DNA of 64,000 bases from Asparagopsis taxiformis (taxonomy: Eukaryota; Rhodophyta; Florideophyceae; Bonnemaisoniales; Bonnemaisoniaceae). Positions 1 to 9,674 of this stretch are shown here, one piece after another (the stretch's first letter is position 1; each line of letters opens with the position of its first letter). The notes below the pieces were generated by a model. It did no database searches. It was not told the origin of the DNA and saw nothing but the letters and a program-made list of their open reading frames with translations. The translations under genes and the position numbers were made by a program. The stretch spans positions 62,001 to 126,000 of the forward strand of contig JALQPE010000237.1 of NCBI GenBank assembly GCA_030407315.1, read 5' to 3'.

Positions 1-180
1 GCGATTGGAAAAGACCCGCAGTCGTTCCAATAGTACGTTGGTGTATCTAGCAAGAAGTGCGCGTGCATTCAGTCGCACCGATGAGTACTTTTGTCTCCCG
101 AAAGCAATTATAACCGGCGCGCTCGATGCGGCTTGACAAACGTCCAACACATATAACAACAGCATCTCGACGCAATAAAA

Positions 181-996
181 CTAACCATGCCTGAAAATAT
201 CAGCCGCATTCCACCATCGCAATTGAGCGCCCGCAACTGCAACCCAAGCGCGTCTATCCGGCTGCACAAAGTACTGTGCGTTTGCCCACTCCGTCATATC
301 AGCCGGAGTAAAAGGTCCGTGTACATCTGCACTTTGGGCATCGCCGACCACCGGTTGCTCGCCCCAGCACAAGCGCCATTTCGTCCCGTCCAGCGCGAGA
401 ATCTGCTCCCTCTTCAGGCCGTACGCGTCGTAGAACGCGAGCGAGACCAAGTTCTGAAACAGCTCTGTCGCGTTTTCCAGATCTGCAATTCGACCCTCCT
501 GTTTCAGTCTGCGCAACAACTGCGTGCCCTTCTCGCCGCGCCGAAGCAGACATGCAATCTGCGGGATGAGATTCGTCAACGACACATCATCCTCCGTCGT
601 CACTTGGCGACGCTTTGTATTCGGCTCGCCCGCATTGTCGTGTCTGGTCGGTACAGTGTCTTCCAGACGATCTGCCCAATCGTCTGGTGATGATTCATGT
701 GCGCTGCTTTCCGATCGTTGCTCGTCCTCGCTGTCCGATTGCACGCCGATGACATTGTCTTCGTCGGCGCCGTTTGCAAGTTTGGAAAGACGGTGTGGTA
801 TGATTCCATCTTCGCCGACGTCGACGCCATCCTCCAATTCGTCTGTCATGTTGAAAGGCGTCACGAGGGACGCGTCCACGTCCTTGTCGTCGCCAGCCAG
901 TAGCGAGCGGTTGGCATCGGTGCCCGTGACATCGTTGGCGGGTTTCGCGGTGCTGTCTGCGGGTATGTCGAATGTGACTTGTCGTTTGCGCTTCAT
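181..996 (-). CDS. CD2BP2: U5 snRNP 52K / LIN1-type GYF-domain protein
   Basis: This 271-residue protein resembles the CD2BP2/LIN1/Snu40 family, a U5 snRNP assembly factor that binds the splicing protein PRPF6 and leaves before the tri-snRNP is active. The N-terminal half is acidic and low-complexity with a basic MKRKR start, as usual for the family. The C-terminus is a GYF domain: a KWRLCW strand, then HGPFTPADMTEW and the AQYF turn in place of GYF, ending close to the stop codon. The frame is open further upstream, but only from a TTG codon, so I chose the first ATG at 996. It is convergent with nothing here; SMC5 ends about 300 bases upstream on the same strand, and that spacer shows nothing recognisable. 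The GYF signature is seen directly; the splicing role is from the family. Confidence 0.85.
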   Translation of the reverse strand: MKRKRQVTFDIPADSTAKPANDVTGTDANRSLLAGDDKDVDASLVTPFNMTDELEDGVDVGEDGIIPHRLSKLANGADEDNVIGVQSDSEDEQRSESSAHESSPDDWADRLEDTVPTRHDNAGEPNTKRRQVTTEDDVSLTNLIPQIACLLRRGEKGTQLLRRLKQEGRIADLENATELFQNLVSLAFYDAYGLKREQILALDGTKWRLCWGEQPVVGDAQSADVHGPFTPADMTEWANAQYFVQPDRRAWVAVAGAQLRWWNAADIFRHG

Positions 997-1296
997 GTTG
1001 ACTCGGTTGTTATCGAGAGGTCTACTAGCCAGTACGTTTGGAAACAAGTGTGATGAGACAGGATAGTGCTAGGCGTGACATCGTTTGGTCATGTACGGCA
1101 AGTGTTAGGCGAGCTGGAGAAGATGAGCACTTATATTTATGGTGCGTACTCGCGAGAAACGGTCGACGTTATTTTTGTTGATCGCGATTTTGATTGCGGC
1201 ATTTTATAGATGTTTTGACATGTACGAAGAGAGCTGCTTCGCTAATAGAGCATTTACTCGTATCAACACACGCATATGATGCTTCCAAAATGAAAA

Positions 1297-4200
1297 TCAA
1301 TTGCGCGTCGCAGGTTCAAGAATGTCGACCTTGCCGGTGACGTTCCCGTTGAAGATCATGTGTGTTTTCGTGTGCGAATGAAACGGCAAATTGGACAATA
1401 GTTTCGGCGAGATCACAAAACTCTGCGGTGCAGAATCCAACTCGGCGTCTTCGAACATCATCGACATGATCTTGTATTCATTCTCATGATCCAGCCCTTG
1501 ATTCAATTCATCAACCATCACAAACGGCGGCATACGCTCCTCGTCTTGTAATAGTGAGAAACAAAATAACATTGTACAACACATCTTCTCTCCCCCGCTA
1601 TTCGACGCGCTACTGATTGGTCGCAACTCTTCATCCTTTCGATACGACACCAACACTTGCAGCGCAAGTTCTGACATGCGATTCGACTCCATATTGATTA
1701 GCTCCAGATCTCCTGCACAACCCAATCGCCTGTACAACGCTGAAAACTTGGTACGCATTTTATCGATACCAAGCTTTAACCACTCAAGGAACGCATCCTT
1801 TTGTTCTCGCAGTTCCTTCATTCGAGCTTCCTGTTCATTTTTTACATGTGCCAAGTCTCGTTCAAGCTTTTCAATCTTCCGCTGTCGATGCTCATACTGT
1901 TCAACAAACGCCTGACCCCCGGTAGCCAGACCAGCCATACGCCCTGTCAGTTCCGCGATTTCCGATTCAACCTCATCGACACTCCTGCCCTCATATTCTG
2001 CCAGTATCGCTTCATGCGCTTTTCTCTGAGCCTCACTTAGTGCCCGCTTCGCCTCATCAAGTTTTGCCTTCCACTCAATCTTCGCGTCTTTTGCCCGTCG
2101 CTTCGCATCATCTCTTTTTGCTGCCGCCTCGTTCAGCTGTTCCTCCACCGACGCATGTTTCGCTTTCTCAGCTTCCAGCTGACGTTCCGCCTCAACCCTC
2201 GCCACCAAAAGTTCGTCCAATCTAGACAACGAATCCCGCAGCCCCTTCAGACTTTCGGTCATCTTCGATACGTTTCTCATTACTTTTCCTTCCAGGCTTG
2301 CGATGCGCTGCTCTAGAACTGCCTTTTCTTGTTCCGTGTCCTTCGCTTCTGCGCGACGACGTATATCATTTAGATTCGCCTTCATTCGTTTCACATTCTC
2401 TTTCAGGTTGGACTGCCGTGTTCTCTCCGCAACTACTTCATTAATTTTCATTGTACAGTCTCTCATAGCGCCGTTCAGTTCCTGCAGTCGCATTTCAACG
2501 TCTTTCATTTTCTTGTTCGCAACATGCAACTTCTCCTCTTCTTCCCGAATCAGATTCTTCAGATGATCCGTCTCCCTCGCTGCCTGGTCAAAACTACCAG
2601 AGTACATTTCCCCCCTCACATTGGCAAACTGTGTGTCCATTCGAAGATTTCGCACAGAGCCGTCATAGCGTGATCGCACGACATTGCATCGAGCTTTGGG
2701 TGTGTACCATGCAGAAATTCCATCTTCATACCTCAACTCCTCGCTCCACCCCTCGGATTCACCGCTGCCCACGTGGATGTTGTGCAGCATCGCCTGCGCA
2801 TTCAAAGCCGCCCGAACAGGGCCCGGAGCTCTGTAAATTTCGCTAACCATGCATTCGATTCCCAGACGTCGCAGTCGATCATCAACAGGGCGACCCGGAA
2901 CCTGCGCTTGAATCGCGTACGTATCGGGCTCATCATCACGAGTTGTCGGTGCAGTGATGAGGTTGGGTGCCCAACCTTGCAGTTCCCTACGGCACGCATT
3001 CATGAGAGTTCGGGAATCTGCTGCGCTTTCTGTCACAAAGCACGTCAGCAGAAATCCAGAGACAGCAGATTCCATAATTCTGCCGTGGTATTCACAATCG
3101 ACCTCAATCTCCGCCGCAACAGGTCCGAAAACCTGGCCTCGGAATTGCTTCTGATCTGTCATTCGGCTTACTAGGGCGTCGCAGTCTGCAACACGTCTGC
3201 TGCGTTGGAAGCGGCACAGCATTTCCATACGCTGCTTCCGTACATCATTCAAATTCTGAAGGCGATGATTGTTATACTTGATGCCACGACTGGCACTATG
3301 TCTCTGCTGTTCAAGGGGGTCTTTCATTGCCTGTTGTGCTCGGATGTCGGTTCTTATCTTGGACCTGGTGTCTTCCAGAGCTGCAAGCTTGTCGCTCAAC
3401 TCGGCTTCTAACGTTGGAGAAACGTCATTCCTGTACCTTTCGTCTGCTTCAGCTAATTTTGCTTGTGCCTGCTGAATAGCGCGCTCTCGTCTTCGAGCGC
3501 CGTCCTGAACGTCGACGAGTTCTTTATGTCTCTGCGACAACTTCATTGAAATGTCATCGGAGACATTGATTAGTTCAGTGGTCTGTTGTTCCTTCGACTT
3601 GCTGTTCTCCCGCGCGACACGCCACGCCTCGGTTGCAGCTTCGCATTGCTGCTTACAAGCGTTGATGGGTCCGGTAGACACACGACGCATTTCCTCTTCG
3701 AGGGCGCTAAGGGACTCATCGAGAGAGCTGTGCTCCAGTCGCAACGTAACATAGGTGTGCTTCAATTCTTCAGCCTGAACTGTTGGTAGGAAACGTTTCA
3801 GAATGGCGAGCCTCTTCTTGACCTGTTGCTGTTCGCGAAACGCCTGTACCTCAGCGGCCTCAGACTCCTGCTGGGCAACAAGGGTAGCAAGCGTCTGCTC
3901 CTTATTCTTGACCTCGTCCTCGTGGCCTGCAACAGTTTGATCTTGCAGCTGCAATTGCTTGAGCTCATTTTCTTTATCAGTACCCCCCAAGGAACGAACG
4001 GTAATGAGGAGCAGATCCTCCGACTCAAGGTTTGTGAATTCTGCAATCTTCTCCTGCGGCATAAACTGACTGAGATTATCCAGCTGAATATCGTATTTCC
4101 TGGTGACTTTCTCGGCCAGCTGAGCGCCCGAAATCTTGTCACCGTCCAAATAAAACTGACCTTTACCGTCGGAATCAAACTCACGCCTCACGCAGCGCAC

Positions 4201-4608
4201 ACCATTAGGCGCCTCGGGATCGTAGACGTCTGCCTCGACAGTCGCTCTGTTGGTTCCGTATTTGACAAAGCTACCGAGATCAGTCGAGCGGCCGAGAATT
4301 CTAGTCGCGCCATTGAACACGACACAGACAGCGCTGACGACGGTGGACTTGCCGGCACCGTTGGGGCCGATGATGAGGTTCATTCGCGGGCCAGGGCAGA
4401 TGACAGCTTCTGTAAAAGTGAGAAAGTTTTTCATGGTGACGCGAAGGATATTGCCAGGTCGGAAGCCAGGGAAGGCAATGGCGGGGCGGCGCGGTGGTGT
4501 GGCACAGACCATTTGAATTTCGTCATCCTGCAGATCGTTTGCAACTGAACGAGGACGGGCGGTACTGGGGCGCTTGCGAGCGACTTGGGTTTTGGTTTTG
4601 TGGCGCAT
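1297..4608 (-). CDS. SMC5: SMC5, structural maintenance of chromosomes protein 5
   Basis: About 1103 residues from the ATG at 4608, the normal SMC5 size. The protein is the ATPase arm of the SMC5/6 complex, which acts in DNA repair and replication-fork and recombination intermediate processing. The N-terminal head has Walker A GPNGAGKST at about residues 81-89. Two long coiled coils flank a hinge region near residues 470-640. The C-terminal head has the ABC signature SGGEKMCC (about 1002) and Walker B FVMVDELNQGLD (about 1033). The absence of the DEID-type Walker B and the ELNQG sequence are SMC5-like rather than SMC1-4-like. The frame stays open for 190 further codons upstream, but that stretch is basic, low-complexity and unlike any SMC N-terminus, and it overlaps a better-looking frame on the other strand, so I rejected it. 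Confidence 0.95.
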   Translation of the reverse strand: MRHKTKTQVARKRPSTARPRSVANDLQDDEIQMVCATPPRRPAIAFPGFRPGNILRVTMKNFLTFTEAVICPGPRMNLIIGPNGAGKSTVVSAVCVVFNGATRILGRSTDLGSFVKYGTNRATVEADVYDPEAPNGVRCVRREFDSDGKGQFYLDGDKISGAQLAEKVTRKYDIQLDNLSQFMPQEKIAEFTNLESEDLLLITVRSLGGTDKENELKQLQLQDQTVAGHEDEVKNKEQTLATLVAQQESEAAEVQAFREQQQVKKRLAILKRFLPTVQAEELKHTYVTLRLEHSSLDESLSALEEEMRRVSTGPINACKQQCEAATEAWRVARENSKSKEQQTTELINVSDDISMKLSQRHKELVDVQDGARRRERAIQQAQAKLAEADERYRNDVSPTLEAELSDKLAALEDTRSKIRTDIRAQQAMKDPLEQQRHSASRGIKYNNHRLQNLNDVRKQRMEMLCRFQRSRRVADCDALVSRMTDQKQFRGQVFGPVAAEIEVDCEYHGRIMESAVSGFLLTCFVTESAADSRTLMNACRRELQGWAPNLITAPTTRDDEPDTYAIQAQVPGRPVDDRLRRLGIECMVSEIYRAPGPVRAALNAQAMLHNIHVGSGESEGWSEELRYEDGISAWYTPKARCNVVRSRYDGSVRNLRMDTQFANVRGEMYSGSFDQAARETDHLKNLIREEEEKLHVANKKMKDVEMRLQELNGAMRDCTMKINEVVAERTRQSNLKENVKRMKANLNDIRRRAEAKDTEQEKAVLEQRIASLEGKVMRNVSKMTESLKGLRDSLSRLDELLVARVEAERQLEAEKAKHASVEEQLNEAAAKRDDAKRRAKDAKIEWKAKLDEAKRALSEAQRKAHEAILAEYEGRSVDEVESEIAELTGRMAGLATGGQAFVEQYEHRQRKIEKLERDLAHVKNEQEARMKELREQKDAFLEWLKLGIDKMRTKFSALYRRLGCAGDLELINMESNRMSELALQVLVSYRKDEELRPISSASNSGGEKMCCTMLFCFSLLQDEERMPPFVMVDELNQGLDHENEYKIMSMMFEDAELDSAPQSFVISPKLLSNLPFHSHTKTHMIFNGNVTGKVDILEPATRN

Positions 4609-4931
4609 GGACGCTGCGGATTTGGGAAATGTCCGGCGGGGATGGAATATGTTTCCATGCGGATTGGCAGAGATGAGTCGGTTGGTTGCGAGACGAAGCG
4701 GCGTGCAGAGATCGGTATCTAGAATTTGGCGCCAAATTTGAGGTGTAGTCCACTGATGGACCTGGCTAATTTGTACAGCTAAGATGTAATTGCGTCTCGA
4801 AAACGGCAATTTGAAACCGAAACGAAAGCCCTCAACCGGGCCAAAGGCGGTTGTGCGGTGTTTCATTTCATAGCACATGCCTTGCCAATTGACAACAAAC
4901 GCGGTCGCGCGCATCGGAGATCTACGGATAA

Positions 4932-5189
4932 ATGCAACGCTCGCAGCCCGGAAGCGCGCGGGCGCAGGCGGTCGAGATCGCGCGAATGCATCTGCAGCAA
5001 CTGGCGAAGGAGCTGGAGGAGAGCGGGACGCATGCGAGCGCGGGGCTGTCGGTGCTCTACAGCGGGGATGTGCGGTTAGTGGTGACGCGACACGGCGGTT
5101 TGAGGGAGCGACGCGTCGGGGAAGGATTTCTAGACGCCATGGCGGTACTGGCGGACGGTGGGTTGCTCGGCGCTCGGTTCGGAACACAG
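4932..5189 (+). CDS. Possible small gene, first exon only
   Basis: An 86-codon frame starts at an ATG and ends exactly at a strong donor site, CAG|GTATGT (5187-5195). It has coding-like base use, with G or C at most third positions, and a mixed helix/strand sequence beginning with a helix (residues 12-32) followed by short strands. The frame remains open to 5438, but the base use changes sharply after the donor, which suggests an intron. I could not identify the following exon or a homologous family. It would share a divergent promoter region with SMC5. It could also be a chance frame in a GC-rich 5' region. Confidence 0.3.
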
Positions 5190-5743
5190 GTATGTGAGGA
5201 TAGCGTCGAGTATGTGCCGGGGCGAATCGGGGTGCAAAGTGTGGGGAGAATTGAAGCGCGGATGGATGGCGGTCATGACGTGCATATCGAATGCATTCGT
5301 CGATGTGTGCTTTGCTATCGTCATGGAAGTTGGTCGATCATTCGTGATGAGATTGATGCATTTGCATCCAAGTGTAACACAGTGACGTGTTCTGCCAGCG
5401 GTCACAATTTTAATCGTATGAAATTTGTCAATTTGTGACGCACGGAGCATGCCAATCAATACGAGTGTTTATTACTCCACCAACAATGATATTACTAATG
5501 GCCAGCGCTAATCGATATGCTGCCAACTGCTCTTACGTAAATGTGTTGAAATTGCATTGTCCTGATTCCACATGGAATAGGAACGCTATCCAATTGATTT
5601 CTCTGCCACCATTTGCTGTCTATCGTGACAGTTATGAACCAGCACCAAAACGCCCCCTCTCGTCTTCCACATAACCAACACAACACTCGCCAGCATCTCA
5701 ATTGCGCGCAATTGCCAGTCACCAACACTAACTAACAACCGCA

Positions 5744-7177
5744 ATGGACCAAGCCTTCGTAGCGCCACTGGGCACGCCGCAATCACAGCAGTCATGGCGC
5801 AAATCATCATCGCCATTACAGACGCGGCGCGCGGCGACGCGGCCCCAGATGAGCTTGCAATACCGTCCATCGGCGGCGGAATCAGACGCGACGCAACCGC
5901 GCGACGCTGAATCGGCGCCATCCGCATCCGACGAAGACAGTCGCACGCCGCCGCTCACCTCCAATTTCTACAGCGTGGACGCGAAAGCCGTCGCGACCGA
6001 CAACGAAGAAAACCTGCGCGGCTTCATCAAGACGCGCGGCTCGCTTATTCCCGGCGAGGAATTTGTCTTCTGGTGGGTCGGCGACATCTACGACATGGTC
6101 GACGAACAGACGTCCAACCATCTCTTCTCGTTCGAGGGGTTCAACATCGGACGCATGGTGCGCGTGGACGGCGGTTGGCGCATGCTCACCCGCGAAGTCG
6201 GGCTGTACAAGGACAAGAACACGGGCGAGATATTGGACACCTGGAAAAATCCACGAACAGGCGCAACGAATCAATGCGTGCATGTGTGGAATGACCCGGT
6301 GAATCAACAGTTTTTGCTCGATGGGCCGCGTGGCAAATTCAATGTGCCGACCACTATGCACGGCGATGACATTTACTGGCATGCTGAAGTATTTCTCAAG
6401 TATAAATCGCCGCTTCCACGCGCTCAATTCCCCAAGGAAGCCGCGTCGGATACGTACCAATCGGTGGAAATGTTCCAGTTCTTCTCCACGCAGGAGGATC
6501 TGGCATCGGACAAGCCTTCCGCTGACTGTCTCATCAGCTGGGTTCGCGTCGGACAATGGCTGCCGTGGATGGAGATGGGAGATGCGCCGGGTCGCCTCGT
6601 GTATCATTGCCGAGGACGCAAGTTGAAGGGCGGGTATAACGACCTTTCAGACACGGTGCGAAACTATGTGCAGAAGGAACATCCGGAGTACAGCGCGGCT
6701 CCGTTTAATTTCACGACACCGAATGAAACATCCTGGACGTACATGCGTAAACTGCTGCAGCAAAAGGGCTCTCCACGCGCGGATGGCACGGTTGCGCGCG
6801 CAGAGCCGCCGTCCGTTTCGCTGGTCGAAAAGAAGGCTACCAATGAGGAGGAGAGGGAGTTACTGCAAATGAGCAGTGATGAACTGGCTGTTTTCAACGG
6901 CGTGCATGCGGACAAACCGATCTATCTCAGCGTCGGAGGACGCATTTTCGATGTGAGCTCTGCGAAGCGCCACTATCGAAAGGGGGAGACGTACAATTGT
7001 CTCACGGGACGAGACGCATCGTACGCGTTCATTGCGGGCGACTTGTCGGAGAGCGGACTGGCGAATACGCAGATCGATCTGGACAATTTGACGGATGAAC
7101 AGCAGAAAGACTTGGACCATTGGATTGGCTTCTTTGCCAAGTCGTATCCACAGATTGGAGAGCTGATCGACTACTGA
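5744..7177 (+). CDS. DUF1838 protein fused to a cytochrome b5-like (MAPR) heme-binding domain
   Basis: A 477-residue two-domain protein. Residues about 88-340 match DUF1838, a family of unknown function known mostly from bacteria: landmarks are FVFWWVGDIYDMV, EGFNIGRMVRVDGG, EILDTWKNPRTG, WNDPVN, WLPWMEMGDAPGRLVYH and PNETSWTYM. Residues about 375-477 are a cytochrome b5-like domain of the MAPR (progesterone-receptor-membrane-component/neudesin) type, with DELAVFNG, KPIYLSVGGRIFDVSS and TGRDASYAFIAG; tyrosines of this fold ligate heme. The first 80 residues are rich in Ser, Arg, Ala and Pro with a Phe at position 5, which could be a plastid transit peptide. The ATG at 5744 is the only sensible start. 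A redox or steroid/lipid role is inference from the MAPR domain; the DUF1838 activity is unknown. Confidence 0.85.
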   Translation: MDQAFVAPLGTPQSQQSWRKSSSPLQTRRAATRPQMSLQYRPSAAESDATQPRDAESAPSASDEDSRTPPLTSNFYSVDAKAVATDNEENLRGFIKTRGSLIPGEEFVFWWVGDIYDMVDEQTSNHLFSFEGFNIGRMVRVDGGWRMLTREVGLYKDKNTGEILDTWKNPRTGATNQCVHVWNDPVNQQFLLDGPRGKFNVPTTMHGDDIYWHAEVFLKYKSPLPRAQFPKEAASDTYQSVEMFQFFSTQEDLASDKPSADCLISWVRVGQWLPWMEMGDAPGRLVYHCRGRKLKGGYNDLSDTVRNYVQKEHPEYSAAPFNFTTPNETSWTYMRKLLQQKGSPRADGTVARAEPPSVSLVEKKATNEEERELLQMSSDELAVFNGVHADKPIYLSVGGRIFDVSSAKRHYRKGETYNCLTGRDASYAFIAGDLSESGLANTQIDLDNLTDEQQKDLDHWIGFFAKSYPQIGELIDY

Positions 7178-7385
7178 TCGAAGCGCGGACGCCAAAAGGT
7201 GACGCAAGCAGTTTACGTGACCGCGCTGGCCAATCGATTTTGTTTTGTATAACGGGGAGCGAGCACTGATAGATATTTTATGCATAATTGTACCTTTCTG
7301 ACAAGTGGCAAACAACAATAAAAACCCAATCCTTCGATTCCAACAACGCCAATCCAACGCGTAGCGTCGCCCCAACGCGCGCAAA

Positions 7386-8513
7386 ATGTGGTGGACAAGC
7401 GGTGTCTCCTCGGCAATCGCCGCATGCCAGCAGCAAAAAAGCGTGCTCATCGTCCTCCTCGAACCAGCAAGCGCCGAAACAGTCGCGCAACCACCGGGGT
7501 CTCAATCCAGCGAGCAACTTCTCGCGCGTCTCGCGACCGCCTCACTACACAGCGTAACATTTACCGCCAGCGCGATCCAGCAAGCCATCGCGCAATCCAA
7601 AGCGATATGTCTAAAACTGCGCGACGAATCCACCGACGCCGACTTGAAATCCTTCCGCCAATTGTTCACCACACCCGTCAAAACCCCCACACTCTACTTC
7701 ATCTCTCCACACACAGGCGCCGTGCTCAACCTCAAGCACGGCTTTGTGCCACCCAGCCGCTTCCTCGAGGCGCTGCAGTCCACAACGGCCGCGGTCTCCG
7801 GCGCGACAATCCGCGTCACACAGTCGCCGGCGCGCAAATCCGCCTTCGTATCCGAGCGCGTTCTACGCGCGATGCACGCCGCTTCCGCGGAAACCGACGG
7901 GCGATCTGCACGCGTGCAGCAGCTACATCTGCCGTCGCGCGACGCGGCCATGCAGCTACGCGCGGAGGATGCAGACGGCGCGCAGATCGTCGCGCGACTG
8001 CCGGATGGCGCGCAGGTGCGGCGCGAATTCGCGTCCACGACGCGCTTTGTCGCGGTGCGGTCATGGCTGATGGAGGAGGTTGCGAGCGGTGTGGAAAATG
8101 TCGTCGTTCAACGTCAGTTTCCACGCGTGGTGTTTGACGGTGCAGATGACGCGAAAATGCTCGTAGAGCTGGATTTGACGCCGTCGGCTACGCTCATCGT
8201 CTCGCGTGTGCCCGGTCGTCCGGCTAATGCGACGTCTCTTGCAGCGGTGCGGGAGGGCGTCGCGTCGTATGCGCTGGCGGCGTGGAATATTGCGGGGAGT
8301 TTTCTGCGCTCCTTTGTGGCCGCGCCGAACGGTGATCGCGCGCCGGAGATGGGCGGTGCGGGAGAGACGGCGCGAAGACAGACTGCGGTTGAGCCGCGCA
8401 CGCAGGCGGTGAGAATGGTGGAACGGCGAGGTGTGGAGGATGATGAGAATTTGTTGTCGAATGGTAATGGTGTGCAGTTTGGGTGGAATTCGCAGGATGT
8501 GGATCAGGATTGA
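7386..8513 (+). CDS. UBX-domain protein with N-terminal thioredoxin-like domain (UBXN4/erasin-like)
   Basis: A 375-residue protein with the UBXN4 layout. Residues 1-125 form a thioredoxin-like fold beginning MWWTSGVSSAIAAC and including a TPTLYFISPHTG strand. A UBX domain lies at about 190-285, with ARLPDGAQVRREF and the following RFVAVRSWLMEEV helix. UBX domains bind the AAA-ATPase p97/Cdc48, and UBXN4-type proteins recruit it to the ER for degradation of misfolded proteins. A weakly hydrophobic stretch near 300-320 (YALAAWNIAGSFLRSF) could be the ER-associated hairpin of erasin. It follows the DUF1838 gene on the same strand with a 208-base spacer containing an AT-rich stretch. The UBX call is firm; the exact orthology is moderate. 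Confidence 0.8.
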   Translation: MWWTSGVSSAIAACQQQKSVLIVLLEPASAETVAQPPGSQSSEQLLARLATASLHSVTFTASAIQQAIAQSKAICLKLRDESTDADLKSFRQLFTTPVKTPTLYFISPHTGAVLNLKHGFVPPSRFLEALQSTTAAVSGATIRVTQSPARKSAFVSERVLRAMHAASAETDGRSARVQQLHLPSRDAAMQLRAEDADGAQIVARLPDGAQVRREFASTTRFVAVRSWLMEEVASGVENVVVQRQFPRVVFDGADDAKMLVELDLTPSATLIVSRVPGRPANATSLAAVREGVASYALAAWNIAGSFLRSFVAAPNGDRAPEMGGAGETARRQTAVEPRTQAVRMVERRGVEDDENLLSNGNGVQFGWNSQDVDQD

Positions 8514-9674
8514 TGGGGTGGGGGTGTTTGTATGTGTGCATAGATTGTTATTGAAACATATTCGATGGTGTTTATTATTGCCGGCTTTTCGTGTCATTTG
8601 CATCGCATAACGTGACTGCGTGATGAAATTGTTGCTCATCGCTGCTGATGTTGGCGCTGCAATGTTTTGGTGTCGATGTAGTGCAACTGGGTGTTGGTAG
8701 GAAGGGGGTCGTGGTTGCGGTTTATGATGTTGCAACTCGAGTTGATGCCAGCCAGCTTGACACTACTTGCTAGTCACAAGTATATATCATAAGGCGCATA
8801 CTTCTAGCCGTGTAATGAAACCAAGACCATTATACATCATTTCTAAGCGAGCCATCGTTTGAGCGCACATTAGTTGAAATCGAACTACATATTGTCAGGC
8901 ATTGACCAAGCGCGTATAATCAATGCTCGTCTGCATCAAGGCGTGCAATGGACAAATTAAACGTGACGCGGAAATTACTCGTTGATCAAGAATGTCCGCA
9001 CAATTCGATTCATAAGCGTCTTCTACCTGCTGACGTGCGCAGAGTTGTTGCGGACATCACGGTGGATCTCCAAGCTGGATGTGCCGTGAAACTGCTGCCG
9101 AACAAGCAGACCACTCATCTTGAAGCGCCACCAACCATCTTTCATTCACCGTTGGCGCAGCGACACAATAGTCGATTGACTGATGTGTATGAGGAGGAGC
9201 CGGTCGGTCTGGAGCTCAAAAGTCAATTATAGCATACCAGCCGTGCCATGTTTGCTTGCAGAACATCCAGTCGCGCCAATTGCGCATACTCTGCACACAA
9301 CGCTGCGGGTAGACGCCGATGGCAGTCGATCATTTCGGTGACCAGTTTCAGCGCAAGCGACTTTTGGCCATCGATGTGAGCCGGCGAGTAGCGATGTGAA
9401 AATTTACGATTTCGCTGTTTGCAAAACAAAAACGTGCCCACAGCTGCTGCCGTATAACCCAAAGTGTTGCAATTTTCCGACGTTTCACCTGACGCACGTC
9501 TTCCAAGCATGGTCACAACCGCCTGCCGCCTGCATTACATCCTCGTTCCAGCGTTGTTCGAGCAACCAACCGCCACTCGCTACTCTGTTACAGTCGGCCA
9601 CGATCAGTCCCACCAGCGTCAACTCGCGCCTCAACCAACTGCATTGACCACTGTCTAGATGTCGTTGCTTATCC
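8514..9674. other. Gene-poor spacer between the UBX and BACK genes
   Basis: About 1.2 kb without a recognisable conserved gene. It contains the small plus-strand ORF at 8948-9232 and a minus-strand ORF at 9223-9516 of 97 codons. The latter's second half looks helical, but it has no family signature and lies partly in the upstream region of the next gene. A minus-strand frame beginning at 9676 overlaps the start codon of the next gene and is unlikely to be real. Confidence 0.5.
8948..9232 (+). CDS. Small hypothetical protein
   Basis: A 94-codon frame beginning with ATG. The sequence is mixed, with charged and hydrophobic residues alternating (for example LLPADVRRVVADITVDL), and it has no membrane segment, signal peptide or motif I recognise. 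Base use is less biased than in the neighbouring genes. It could be a lineage-specific small protein or a chance frame; I have no family evidence. Confidence 0.3.
   Translation: MDKLNVTRKLLVDQECPHNSIHKRLLPADVRRVVADITVDLQAGCAVKLLPNKQTTHLEAPPTIFHSPLAQRHNSRLTDVYEEEPVGLELKSQL

Noticed and set aside
187..690. 167-codon plus-strand frame
   Set aside because: It is the shadow of the GYF-domain gene on the other strand and has no signature of its own.
4609..5187. N-terminal extension of the SMC5 frame by about 190 codons
   Set aside because: The extension is basic and low-complexity, has no SMC similarity, and the ATG at 4608 gives a normal SMC5 length with Walker A at residue 81.
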